The position numbers were made by a program, and so were the translations under genes. Of a stretch of 64,000 nt of DNA, positions 31,475 through 40,163 are shown piece after piece. The stretch lies in the NCBI GenBank assembly GCA_023473545.1, contig JAMCXO010000002.1, forward strand, positions 30,434-94,433. Reading direction: 5' to 3'. The first letter of the stretch is position 1, and every line of letters begins with the position of its first letter. Source of the DNA: JAMCTM01 sp023473545 (GTDB taxonomy: Bacteria; Patescibacteriota; Microgenomatia; Levybacterales; UBA12049). The notes below the pieces were generated by a model that was not told where the DNA came from, did not search any database, and saw only the letters and a program-made list of their open reading frames with translations.

Positions 31475-33754
31475 TCAAAAAATCTTGAATATCTTAGTTT
31501 GGCCTTTTTCAAAAACAATCTTTCCCAATTTATAAAATTTATTCTCGTTAAGATTGGGGTATTTCTGTCTCTCTAAATCTCCGATGAAAATATATTTTAT
31601 ATTATATTTCTTAAGAAGGCTTTTGGTTAGTTTTAAATTATTCTCCTCATATAAATTCTTTACATCCGGTATTCTTGCAGCAGGAATATTGTAGGTTCCC
31701 CGCCATAACCATTCGTGAACAGTCCAGCCCAAAACAGTGGGAATGCCCGTGTTTGCCGAAACCCTGGCGTAATCGGTATACGAATCCCCTTGGGCCTCCA
31801 AGATTACCGGCTGTCCCTTAACATGCGCATTTAACCACTGTATAGCCTCATAATCACTGGGGTAAAGATCTTTAAGATAGGCTGTTCCATTTAAACCATG
31901 ATAGGTCTTAAGATTATCATAATAAGAATTTATGGCAAAATAAGGATAGATTGATACCAAAAATAGACCGATGCCTCCTATAAGTATTGCCGCTAATTGC
32001 CAGTAATTTACTCTTTTCTTTAGGCCTTCTTTAAAATCGGAAATTATTCTTGTTATGGCATAGGCAGAGGCTATCGAAAGCATAATAAAGGCCTGATAAA
32101 CAAGTTTAAACATGGTATTTGCCCTAAAATAGGTTGTATAAATATCTTTCAGATAAAAAAATTCAGGCGCAATAATAAGAACGCTTGAAAAAAGAATTAA
32201 AATTAAAACAAAAAGATCAGAAGGGGGAAAATTTTTAATTCTAAACTTAAAATTTTCAATCAAATTCAAATGATTAAATTTTAATTCTTTAAAAACTTTT
32301 GAGTTTTGATTTTTGATTTTAACAATAATAAACAAAGCCGCCCAAAAATAGAAAAAGCCGTATAAAATAAATAATTGCCAGACAGGAGAAGTCTGGCAGT
32401 AATTTTTTTCGAAAAGAAAGGGCCCTATTTTGCCGATTTTTGTTAAAAAATGGGGGGCACAGTTAATGCCGATACCGGAAACAAAGGGTTTAAAATTGAC
32501 ATTGAAAGGCAAAGAAAAAATAAAAAAGCAAATAGCAATCAGCAGCAAATAAATAATAAATGTGTAAATCTTTGATTTTAAATTTCTAATTTTAAATGAG
32601 TCCATAATTCTTAATTCATAATTCTTAATTCGTGGGGGTTCGGAAGAAGGATCTATTAAGATAAGATACCCCAAAACTAAAAAGGCAAGAAGAAAGTAGA
32701 TCAACCCGTCCCAGGCATTTGTCATATACATCACCGCTAATAAAAAGCTTATTAGGGGAATTTGTAGTCTTAAATTTCTAATTTTTAATGGATGCTCAAG
32801 GTTTAAGTTTTTAAATAACGACAGTAAAACGGCAATTATCAAAAGCACAAATGGAACATCTAAAACATGTCCATGAAGATCCGAGACCACAAAAGAATAA
32901 ATAGGAAATTCATGAATCGTGTGGTAAATAAACCGGGTCGCGTTAGGATACCAGTAATTATTCGGGAAGGTAAAAGGAGAAAACGGCATTTGCCAAAAAG
33001 GAAGAGGATTGTTCGAATTATAGCCCGAAAAGAAAGAGTATATTGTTTGGAGATTTCCTGCAAAAGAAACTAAAAACGCAGTTAGCAATCCCCCCATTAC
33101 AACTTTTGAATTTTGAGTTGTGTTTTTAAGTTTACTAATCAAGTTGGCGCCAATCGAAAATGACTCCATAAACGTCAAGGCAAATAAAGTAGCAATCATT
33201 AAATTAAAAGTAATATTGGAAGGTATGTTTGAAATTTTGGTTAATACCGCTGTTACTAAATGTCCAAAATAATAATAATTTATGGGAAGAGGCGTAAACC
33301 ACATATCTTTTGGCGGGAAATAGGTGCTTCGTAAAATTGAATTAAGAAAACCAAAATCCATGAATTTTTCAAGTCCATGGATATCCGGCTGATGGGCTCT
33401 GATATAAACCCAAAATAAAAAAGAGGCTAAAAATAAAATTTCCTCCAGTAAATAAATCGGCCGGTTTTTTTTATAAATCACAAAGTAATCTTCTTTTTTC
33501 ATAATTAAAAAATTGATAATCGCGAAAAAGGAAAGGAGCATAATAAGACTGGGTTTATTAAAGGCAAGAATATGCGCTACGCCCAAAACGAAAATGGCAT
33601 AAGATATAATAGCCGCGCCGATTATCTTTGAAAAAATATATCCGTTGTCAAAAAGATTCCTTAAGAAGAAAAAAGTAAAAGGCAGAAAGATACTGCCCAC
33701 CAAGAATAAAATAAACCACCAAGTAAGGGCGTTAATTAAATCGGCTATAGGCAT
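31475..33754 (-). CDS. DUF2298 (YYY-type) multi-span membrane protein
   Basis: Large integral membrane protein of 759 aa with about 15 membrane segments. Family markers are HQPDIHGLEKFMDFGFLNS, PLPINYYYFGHL (the Tyr-rich motif giving the YYY name), SDLHGHVLDVPFVLL and FWYPNATRF. The fold is GT-C-like and such proteins are probably polyprenyl-phosphate-dependent glycosyltransferases. Three heptamer arrays and a short one lie in loops. It is downstream of the SDR/HAD pair in the surface locus. A ribosome site (GGAG) precedes the start. Confidence 0.85.
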   Translation of the reverse strand: MPIADLINALTWWFILFLVGSIFLPFTFFFLRNLFDNGYIFSKIIGAAIISYAIFVLGVAHILAFNKPSLIMLLSFFAIINFLIMKKEDYFVIYKKNRPIYLLEEILFLASFLFWVYIRAHQPDIHGLEKFMDFGFLNSILRSTYFPPKDMWFTPLPINYYYFGHLVTAVLTKISNIPSNITFNLMIATLFALTFMESFSIGANLISKLKNTTQNSKVVMGGLLTAFLVSFAGNLQTIYSFFSGYNSNNPLPFWQMPFSPFTFPNNYWYPNATRFIYHTIHEFPIYSFVVSDLHGHVLDVPFVLLIIAVLLSLFKNLNLEHPLKIRNLRLQIPLISFLLAVMYMTNAWDGLIYFLLAFLVLGYLILIDPSSEPPRIKNYELRIMDSFKIRNLKSKIYTFIIYLLLIAICFFIFSLPFNVNFKPFVSGIGINCAPHFLTKIGKIGPFLFEKNYCQTSPVWQLFILYGFFYFWAALFIIVKIKNQNSKVFKELKFNHLNLIENFKFRIKNFPPSDLFVLILILFSSVLIIAPEFFYLKDIYTTYFRANTMFKLVYQAFIMLSIASAYAITRIISDFKEGLKKRVNYWQLAAILIGGIGLFLVSIYPYFAINSYYDNLKTYHGLNGTAYLKDLYPSDYEAIQWLNAHVKGQPVILEAQGDSYTDYARVSANTGIPTVLGWTVHEWLWRGTYNIPAARIPDVKNLYEENNLKLTKSLLKKYNIKYIFIGDLERQKYPNLNENKFYKLGKIVFEKGQTKIFKIF
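32231..32321. repeat. Thirteen-unit heptamer array inside the DUF2298 gene
   Basis: 91 bases in 7-bp phase, grading from ATTTTTA/ATTCTAA units to GAGTTTT, GATTTTT, GATTTTA. Encodes VKIKNQNSKVFKELKF and LIENFKFRIKNFPPS between membrane segments. The longest array in the window. Confidence 0.8.
32567..32629. repeat. Nine-unit heptamer array inside the DUF2298 gene
   Basis: Units AATCTTT, GATTTTA, AATTTCT, AATTTTA, AATGAGT, CCATAAT, TCTTAAT, TCATAAT, TCTTAAT. Encodes RIKNYELRIMDSFKIRNLKS in a cytoplasmic or outer loop. Confidence 0.8.
32766..32814. repeat. Heptamer array inside the DUF2298 gene
   Basis: Seven units: AGTCTTA, AATTTCT, AATTTTT, AATGGAT, GCTCAAG, GTTTAAG, TTTTTAA. Encodes LNLEHPLKIRNLRLQ. 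A further weak array (about four units) lies at 33102-33129. Confidence 0.65.
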
Positions 33755-33777
33755 AAATTTCTCCTGATGATTCTAGA

Positions 33778-34353
33778 TTAAGACAAACCCTGATTTAATC
33801 GAGGGAGAATATCTTTGATTGACGTAACGGCAAAAAGATTATTCTTTATTTTCCCATACTTTCTATTATTGAGCCAAAAAAGATTTAGCTGCGGATTCTT
33901 CTCCGATAGATAGTCAACCAGATCAAAATCATCGTCAACGTAGGAAGAAAGGGAAAGCTTTTTAATAATTTTATCTTTAAATATATGGGGCTGCTCATTA
34001 GCAAAGTTAAAATACATCCCGCTAAAAATCTCGCCAAGTTTATCTCTTGCTATAATCTCATCGGTCTTTTCTCTTAAAAAGGCGAACCTTCCTGAGATAA
34101 GATACAATTTATTTATATTATCCTTCCCTTTTAATTGCCTTACAAAGGCTATATTATCTTGCAAGGGCTGTCTAAAGATCGAGTAATGTATCAAAAGTCT
34201 TAAGTAGGCTTCCGGCTTTGATGGAATTCGATAAGCAAGTTTTCCGTTTTTATTTTTATAAAACCTGTCTATAACTGTCTCCGGTACAAAAGGCGGGTAA
34301 TCAACTAAAACCCTGTCTAAATCAAAACCTATATTCATATCAATTTTGATCAT
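33778..34353 (-). CDS. HAD-superfamily hydrolase-like protein
   Basis: Protein of 191 aa with the HAD motifs: I FDLDRVLVDYPP (nucleophile Asp and acid Asp), II LYLISGR, and IV YVDDDFDLVDYL. A lysine for motif III is plausible in FKDKIIKKL. Likely a phosphatase of a sugar phosphate or nucleotide. Its start overlaps the end of the SDR gene by four bases (ATGA), so the pair works in one pathway, perhaps activated-sugar synthesis. Confidence 0.75.
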   Translation of the reverse strand: MIKIDMNIGFDLDRVLVDYPPFVPETVIDRFYKNKNGKLAYRIPSKPEAYLRLLIHYSIFRQPLQDNIAFVRQLKGKDNINKLYLISGRFAFLREKTDEIIARDKLGEIFSGMYFNFANEQPHIFKDKIIKKLSLSSYVDDDFDLVDYLSEKNPQLNLFWLNNRKYGKIKNNLFAVTSIKDILPRLNQGLS

Positions 34354-35387
34354 GTAAATTTTGTCACCAATCCCAACAACTTAAAATTCCAACCCACCCG
34401 GTGGCCTTTGCCCGATTGATTGATAAATTCATTTCGGTGAGATTCGTACCACTTATAGTTTTCCAATAAAAGCTGCTGATTGGATTTAGTCGCCTTCCAT
34501 CCTAATATCTTTTCTGCATTCTTTGTGTCAACATAAGAATTGACCGGCAGTGTTTTGTAATGCCAGGCTGATACAGGAGACAGATTTAATAATTCAAGAA
34601 TTCTCAGCATCATCTGCGAAGGAAAAACAGGAAGCGAGATTATCTTTGTTCTGCTTTTGGCATACTTTATAACATATTCTAGATCTTTTCTCCAGGTTTT
34701 AAATTCCTGGGCCCCGATATTAAAAATTTGCCGGTCCGTTTTTGTCTTTAACGCCTTTACTATTGCCTCTATCACGTCCGACACCGCCAATAACTGATAC
34801 TTATTATTTCCTGATCCCAAAATAAATAATTTTTTGCCGTTATAAATCGCTTCAAACCAGATAGTAAAAACCCCCAGTCTCTCGGGTCCGAGAAAAGTTT
34901 TCGGCCTAATAATATTTACCGATAACCCTTTTTCTCCGTATCTAAGACATAGCTTCTCCCCTTCTGCCTTTGACTGACCGTAGTAACCGATGGGCGAAAT
35001 ACGATCTGTCTCTTTTTCGGGCAGATGATTAGGCACACCGTAAACCGCAGTCGAGGAGATAAAAACTAAGCGTTTTACTTTATTTTTAAGAGAGGCCTCA
35101 AGCACATTTTTTGTTCCGTTTATATTTACGCCAAAGATAATTTTTTTACTTCTTTGGATTGGCAATGCGGCTGCCGCATGAACCACATAGTCTTGGTTCC
35201 GCAAGGCTTTACCAACCAGGCTTTTATTTCTTACGTCTCCTTTTATTACAGTTACCTTACCGATCAGATCTTTTGCTTCTAAAGAAGCAATATCAAGAAG
35301 GGTTACATTATATTTTTCCTGGAGAAGCCTTCTGGCAAGATGCACGCCTAAAAATCCGCACCCGCCGGTAATAAGAACCTTTTGCAT
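34350..35387 (-). CDS. NAD-dependent epimerase/dehydratase (extended SDR)
   Basis: Nucleotide-sugar modifying enzyme of the GalE/RmlB group, 345 aa. Rossmann motif TGGCGFLGVHLARRL, active-site Ser/Thr in VFISSTAVYG and YxxxK in YYGQSKAEGEKL, and a substrate-domain NIIRPKTFLGPERLG. Likely substrate a UDP- or dTDP-sugar for the surface polymers encoded around it. A minus-strand TACAAT box ends seven bases before the ATG, so transcription may begin at the start codon. Confidence 0.88.
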   Translation of the reverse strand: MQKVLITGGCGFLGVHLARRLLQEKYNVTLLDIASLEAKDLIGKVTVIKGDVRNKSLVGKALRNQDYVVHAAAALPIQRSKKIIFGVNINGTKNVLEASLKNKVKRLVFISSTAVYGVPNHLPEKETDRISPIGYYGQSKAEGEKLCLRYGEKGLSVNIIRPKTFLGPERLGVFTIWFEAIYNGKKLFILGSGNNKYQLLAVSDVIEAIVKALKTKTDRQIFNIGAQEFKTWRKDLEYVIKYAKSRTKIISLPVFPSQMMLRILELLNLSPVSAWHYKTLPVNSYVDTKNAEKILGWKATKSNQQLLLENYKWYESHRNEFINQSGKGHRVGWNFKLLGLVTKFT

Positions 35388-35484
35388 AGAAACTATTGTA
35401 CTATCCCTACTCTTACTAAAGCAAGACTGGCTAGAATCTCAATTAAGTTTTGAATCCCATGCGTTTCTTTATGGTTAGGGTTTT

Positions 35485-37200
35485 TCACGAGCTCTTTTTA
35501 AATATCATAACCTTTGGATGGTCATAGACGGTAAACGATTCATCGGCTGATTGGTCGTTAATTCTAATATTAAGAAACGGAATCGTTGGATAAACAGAAA
35601 ATTCAGCGACCTTCTTAAATCCGAGTTTTCCGCTAAACAGCCTTCTGTAGTAATTAGCTGTCTGAGGGTAGCACGAATGAGGATAAAGTTTAGCGCAATC
35701 GGACAATTTCTGCAAAGGCACATAGAGTCTGTTAGAGGCAATAATAATATATTGCGTTTGAGATAGCTCTCTATCAATCTTTTCCCATTTAAATGGAGTA
35801 TCAGGATCATAAAGGGCTAAGGTTAAAATCCTATAATTTCCTCCGCCAAAAAGAGGCAACTCGTCGTCCCAGTGTTCAACTGCCAGGATTGATCCTTTAG
35901 GAATGTGTTTATTAATCCAGTTGGAGGCAAGAACGCGGGTGTTGGGACGGGTGTAAATATGAAAGAAAGATATTGGCCAAATCAATAAAAGAGCACAAAG
36001 CATTAAGCATAAGGTATTAACTATAAAGAGGCTTTTTGCTCTAAGTTTTATTAAATCGAATATTTTCGCTACGGATATGGCGGCGAAAAGGGCTAGCAAG
36101 GGATAAAGAGGAAGCATATAGCGCATAAATCCAATAGCAAATCTACCGACAACCAAAAAATATGACCAGAAGAAAACAGCTAAAATAAGCTCCCCTGCCC
36201 ATTTTTCGCCTTTTTCCTTACGCAAGGCAAGGACGGTAAAATAAAAAGCGCCGATAAAAGAAAGCGTGGAAAAAATCGGTCCCAAGCCAAACAGAAATAT
36301 ATTTTTTATTTCGTAAAGATAGGGAATCTTCCCAACATACTGCAGGGTATAAGGAAAAGCGAAGGCATTATGAGTCATTCGGTATTGCTCTAAGGTCTGC
36401 TGAGAAAATGTTTTAAAATCAATAAGAGCGTAAGGCTCAAAGAGCATAAATGTTAAGCTGGCGCTAACTGCTATAAGAGCAGCCCGGACAATAAGTTTCT
36501 TTAAGAATTTTGGCAGGTGGGGAAACCAGACGCGCACTCGGTGAGGGCTTTTAAAAAAAATAAGCAGAAAATCAATAATAAGCGACATACCCAGGGCAGG
36601 CAATAACGCCATGGCGCTGACCTTGGTGGCCAGGGACAGACCAAAGAAAAACCCGACAACCACTGCCCTAACTAAGCTTGGCTTTTCGTAAAAATTGATT
36701 AAGCTGTAAAGGGTTACTAAAATAAAAAAGCTAAGAATTGTATCAACGGCGTAAAAATGCGATACCTGTATGGGAAAAAGGGCGATGCTATAAAAGAAAG
36801 CGGCCAGAAGCCCTGTTCTCTTGTCAAACAGCTTTTTAGCTAATAAAAATATAATAAGAATAGTAGCTCCGTCAAAAACCGACGACAAAAATCTGCCGAC
36901 AAGATTTATGCTTTGGTAGGTTCGGAAAGCAGGGCCCAAGAAGATACCGGCTATACCGCCTGAGACCTTTAAAAGATAGAGGGGAAAACTGCCGTAAGCA
37001 AAAAAATGGGGATCCAGGGAACTCCGGGGAGAAAAAAAATTCTTAAAGGAATGCGGCAGATGTAAAGGAAGCGTAAACATTACGATTGCTCTCTCGTCGG
37101 GATGGAGATGAAAACCCTGGTCCCAGTTAATGTCGTATAGCCGCAGGCAAAGACCTAACAGTACGATCACAAAAAGTATATAAAGATAATATTTTTTCAT
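35485..37200 (-). CDS. GT39-like (GT-C) membrane glycosyltransferase
   Basis: Integral membrane protein of 571 aa. The first outside loop has the GT-C acidic signature (HLHPDERAIVMFTLPL), followed by a Phe-Ala-Tyr-Gly-Ser-Phe-Pro-Leu-Tyr-Leu motif and about eleven membrane segments. The C-terminal outside domain ends PKVMIFKKS. Such enzymes transfer a sugar from polyprenyl phosphate to a protein or lipid acceptor. Start overlaps the stop of the similar gene upstream by four bases. A tandem paralogue of the next gene. Confidence 0.85.
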   Translation of the reverse strand: MKKYYLYILFVIVLLGLCLRLYDINWDQGFHLHPDERAIVMFTLPLHLPHSFKNFFSPRSSLDPHFFAYGSFPLYLLKVSGGIAGIFLGPAFRTYQSINLVGRFLSSVFDGATILIIFLLAKKLFDKRTGLLAAFFYSIALFPIQVSHFYAVDTILSFFILVTLYSLINFYEKPSLVRAVVVGFFFGLSLATKVSAMALLPALGMSLIIDFLLIFFKSPHRVRVWFPHLPKFLKKLIVRAALIAVSASLTFMLFEPYALIDFKTFSQQTLEQYRMTHNAFAFPYTLQYVGKIPYLYEIKNIFLFGLGPIFSTLSFIGAFYFTVLALRKEKGEKWAGELILAVFFWSYFLVVGRFAIGFMRYMLPLYPLLALFAAISVAKIFDLIKLRAKSLFIVNTLCLMLCALLLIWPISFFHIYTRPNTRVLASNWINKHIPKGSILAVEHWDDELPLFGGGNYRILTLALYDPDTPFKWEKIDRELSQTQYIIIASNRLYVPLQKLSDCAKLYPHSCYPQTANYYRRLFSGKLGFKKVAEFSVYPTIPFLNIRINDQSADESFTVYDHPKVMIFKKSS

Positions 37201-38843
37201 AGACTTTTCTTAAATATAAAAACTGTAGGCCGGTCAAATACGTCTGACGTTGTCTCGTAACGGAAAACAGGATCGCCTAAATAGGCGATTTTACAGAATA
37301 TATCACAGGGCGTCTGGTAAATAAGCTTATAGCCAAGTTTTCCGGAAAAAAGGGCCGAGTAAAATTTATAGCCATTAGGAAAACGGGTCCGATTAATAAA
37401 TCTTGACTTCATAATCCTTTGGCTGGGCAAGATAATATACTCATCATCTTTAAGTCTAAGCTTAAGATTTTGCCTTAGATAAGAATTGGAATCCAGACTA
37501 TAAAAGTCGAAAAGACTAATATTTATAAAATACCGGTTAAAAGGAAGTATGCCCAAATCGTAGACCTCGCTTAAGATTCGCGCGTTTGAAGGTATATTAT
37601 TTTTAGCCCATAAAGCCGCGGCCATACTGGTGTAACTTGAAGCATAAGTGGCAAGAACAAAGCTAACTGAAAATATTAAACCAATAATTGTCAACAAAAT
37701 TAAAGTCGCGCGGTAGTAAAAAAATCTAAACTTATTAAGAATATCGCCTAATGCAACCCCCGAAATAATATAAACAAACGGCAGGGTTGGCACAATATAT
37801 CTTGTCCATTTAACGAACAAAAAGGCATTGGGCAGGAATAAGACCAGAAAAAACAAAATCAGCAGTAAAAAATTCCTGCTTTTTGTCTTTAAACAAAGAT
37901 AGCCAAGATAAAAAATCGAAAAAACAAAAATTAGGGTTATGATCGGATTTAACAAAAACGGATAGATTCTAAAAAATTGGTACAGTATTGGCACAGTGCC
38001 AAAAAAATCACCGGTATAAAAAACAGGAATAGTTCCCAAGGCAACAGCTGATTCATAGCGCATGCTGGACAAAAAAGAATTAAAGTCTAAAAACGTATAA
38101 GGATTGGAAATTAGATAAACAACAAAAACAACAAATAAAAATAAAATGATGCGCTGTATAAATTCGGTAATGCCCGCGAATTTAATTTTTTTATTGCCTG
38201 CGATATTTTTAAAATCAATTAGGAAAAAAATGCTAACTAAAAGAGGAATAAAGACAAGGGACGAAACCTTAATACCTACCAGTATGCCTGTTAAAACAGA
38301 TATAAAAACGAGGCTAAGAAGGTTTGGTTTTTTAATGTAATTAATGCAAGATAGGAAAAGGACAAGCCCGAAAAAGGAAAGCCACATTTCAAACGTACCA
38401 AAATGGGCAAACTGAATATAGCCAACGCTAAAAAGAGAAAGCACTAAAGCAATTACTCCGCTTTTTTTACCGCCAATTTTACTGGCGGCAAAATAAGTCA
38501 AAGGTATTAAAAATATACTCAAAAGCGCGGAAAATAGCCTGGAAACAATAATTGCCCGCAGAAGGGAAACGCTTAAAATAGGATAGCTTGCTGAAATCAA
38601 ATTGAAGAAAACGGAGAGAAAATAGATTAAATATATCGGAAAACCGCCATAGGCAAAGAAACGCGGATTCATTTGACCCAAGAAATGCAGTTGGCTAACG
38701 GAGGAGGCAATATTTCGCTCGTCCGGATGAAAATAAAACGGAGAGCCCCAATTTAAATTAACAAATCTTAAAAATCCACCGATGGATACTAAAAACAAAA
38801 TAATAATTTTTGTTGAAAATTTAAGGCTTAAAAGTTTAGACAT
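37197..38843 (-). CDS. GT39-like (GT-C) membrane glycosyltransferase, paralogue
   Basis: 548-aa paralogue of the gene downstream: FYFHPDERNIASSVSQLHF and FFAYGGFPIYLIYF mirror HLHPDERAIVMF and FFAYGSFPLYLLKV, and the last residues RPTVFIFKKSL mirror PKVMIFKKSS. Identical order of motifs but clear divergence in between, so an old tandem duplication with possible change of donor or acceptor. Same operon as the FAD oxidoreductase (33-base gap). Confidence 0.85.
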   Translation of the reverse strand: MSKLLSLKFSTKIIILFLVSIGGFLRFVNLNWGSPFYFHPDERNIASSVSQLHFLGQMNPRFFAYGGFPIYLIYFLSVFFNLISASYPILSVSLLRAIIVSRLFSALLSIFLIPLTYFAASKIGGKKSGVIALVLSLFSVGYIQFAHFGTFEMWLSFFGLVLFLSCINYIKKPNLLSLVFISVLTGILVGIKVSSLVFIPLLVSIFFLIDFKNIAGNKKIKFAGITEFIQRIILFLFVVFVVYLISNPYTFLDFNSFLSSMRYESAVALGTIPVFYTGDFFGTVPILYQFFRIYPFLLNPIITLIFVFSIFYLGYLCLKTKSRNFLLLILFFLVLFLPNAFLFVKWTRYIVPTLPFVYIISGVALGDILNKFRFFYYRATLILLTIIGLIFSVSFVLATYASSYTSMAAALWAKNNIPSNARILSEVYDLGILPFNRYFINISLFDFYSLDSNSYLRQNLKLRLKDDEYIILPSQRIMKSRFINRTRFPNGYKFYSALFSGKLGYKLIYQTPCDIFCKIAYLGDPVFRYETTSDVFDRPTVFIFKKSL

Positions 38844-38876
38844 TAGGCAATTAGAAATTGATTAAAAATTAGAGAT

Positions 38877-40160
38877 TCATTTTTGGCGTAACAACAATGT
38901 TGCGATTTTTTCTCCCAGTTCCACAGCATAATTAGTTCCCCTATCCCAAGGATAAACCTGCTGCATATTGGCTAAATAAACATTGTCTAAAGGCGTTTCA
39001 AAGGGAGGCATAACTTCGGAGTAATTGGTAAAAATGACAGGTTGGGCAAAAGGCGCCTTAAAAAGTTCAAAGTTCAAAATGCAAGATTCAAAATCAGGAT
39101 TAATCCTTTTAAGATAAGGAGTGTAAATTTTGAGAAGTTCTTCTTTAGTCAGTTTCATATAGTGATGGCCGATCGGCAGATAATTTCCCAAATAAACAAT
39201 GTGTTCATTGTTATAATATTTTTTATCCATAAAGTTGGTATGTTCAACAATTGCCATAATAGGAGACTTACTATCACAGATGTTTAGCCAATAGGTTCCA
39301 TCTTTAAGAAACGGTTCTTTTAATCTTAGAACTAAATTTATTGCGCCTAGGCTTTTTAGGCTTTTTAATTTTTTCTGGTAATCCAGGGGCAAATCTCGGA
39401 CAATCTTTAGAAATAAAAACGAAGGCAAAGTTACGACAACCTTGTCGAATTCGCGGTCTTCGGTTTTTGAGTTCTGGGTTGTAATTCTGACTTTTGCATT
39501 TTGATTTTTGATTTCTTTAACTTCCGTATTGTAATAAAGTCTTCCGCCCCTTTTTTCAATTTCTTTCTGGAGATGCTGCGCAAAACCTAAAAATCCTCGC
39601 TCTGGATAACGCAGGGACGGTGTCCTTTTTTTAATTCTTGCCCAAAACCAGGTAAAAGAAATGTTTTCTGTAAAACTTCCAAATTTGTTTACCAAAAGAG
39701 GTTCCCAAATCATTTCATATGTTTTTTTACCCATTATTTTTCTGAGTGTCTTTGCGGCATTTAATCCCTCAAGCGGCCTCCAGAAAGGATTTAAACGCAG
39801 AATGCCCAAAATAAATCCCAGGCGGATTCTTTGCCATATTGATAAAAGAGGAAATCGCATGAGACTCGCGGGTGAGTCTAGCTGATAAATATTACCTTCT
39901 ATAAAAGAGGATGTTTTCGGTCTTTTAGAGATTACTCTATAATCTATTTCCCTAGCCAAGGAAAGTATAGCTTTATCATTTGTAAACCAATGATGGTAAT
40001 GTTTTTCTAGGCTCCAGCTCCAACCCGGTTCTTTATAACCAACCGCCAGTCCTCCCGGAAACGGATCTTTCTCAAATATTTCTACCTGATGTCCGTTTTT
40101 GGCAAGAATATAAGAGGCTGTTAAACCGGTAAAGCCGGCACCGATGATTGCGATTTTCAT
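38877..40160 (-). CDS. FAD-dependent oxidoreductase (protoporphyrinogen-oxidase/UDP-galactopyranose-mutase-like)
   Basis: Flavoprotein of 427 aa. FAD-binding GxGxxG motif IGAGFTGLTASYILAKNGHQV with the acidic end EIFEKD, GGLAVGY second flavin motif, and the C-terminal YPWDRGTNYAVELGEKIA. It belongs to the amine-oxidase-like group; in surface loci these often rearrange or oxidise sugars or lipids (GLF-like), but the active substrate is not predictable. Two heptamer arrays are present: at 39063-39097 and 39461-39516. Gene order suggests involvement with the two GT39 enzymes downstream. Confidence 0.82.
   Translation of the reverse strand: MKIAIIGAGFTGLTASYILAKNGHQVEIFEKDPFPGGLAVGYKEPGWSWSLEKHYHHWFTNDKAILSLAREIDYRVISKRPKTSSFIEGNIYQLDSPASLMRFPLLSIWQRIRLGFILGILRLNPFWRPLEGLNAAKTLRKIMGKKTYEMIWEPLLVNKFGSFTENISFTWFWARIKKRTPSLRYPERGFLGFAQHLQKEIEKRGGRLYYNTEVKEIKNQNAKVRITTQNSKTEDREFDKVVVTLPSFLFLKIVRDLPLDYQKKLKSLKSLGAINLVLRLKEPFLKDGTYWLNICDSKSPIMAIVEHTNFMDKKYYNNEHIVYLGNYLPIGHHYMKLTKEELLKIYTPYLKRINPDFESCILNFELFKAPFAQPVIFTNYSEVMPPFETPLDNVYLANMQQVYPWDRGTNYAVELGEKIATLLLRQK
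39063..39097. repeat. Heptamer array inside the FAD oxidoreductase gene (AAGTTCA type)
   Basis: Units AAGTTCA, AAGTTCA, AAATGCA, AGATTCA, AAATCAG. Encodes FESCILNFELFKAP on the minus strand. The opposite-strand unit TGAACTT would create a stop within three perfect units; divergence avoids it. Confidence 0.8.
39461..39516. repeat. Eight-unit heptamer array inside the FAD oxidoreductase gene
   Basis: Units CGGTTTT, TGAGTTC, TGGGTTG, TAATTCT, GACTTTT, GCATTTT, GATTTTT, GATTTCT. Encodes EIKNQNAKVRITTQNSKTED. Confidence 0.8.
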
Positions 40161-40163
40161 AAA

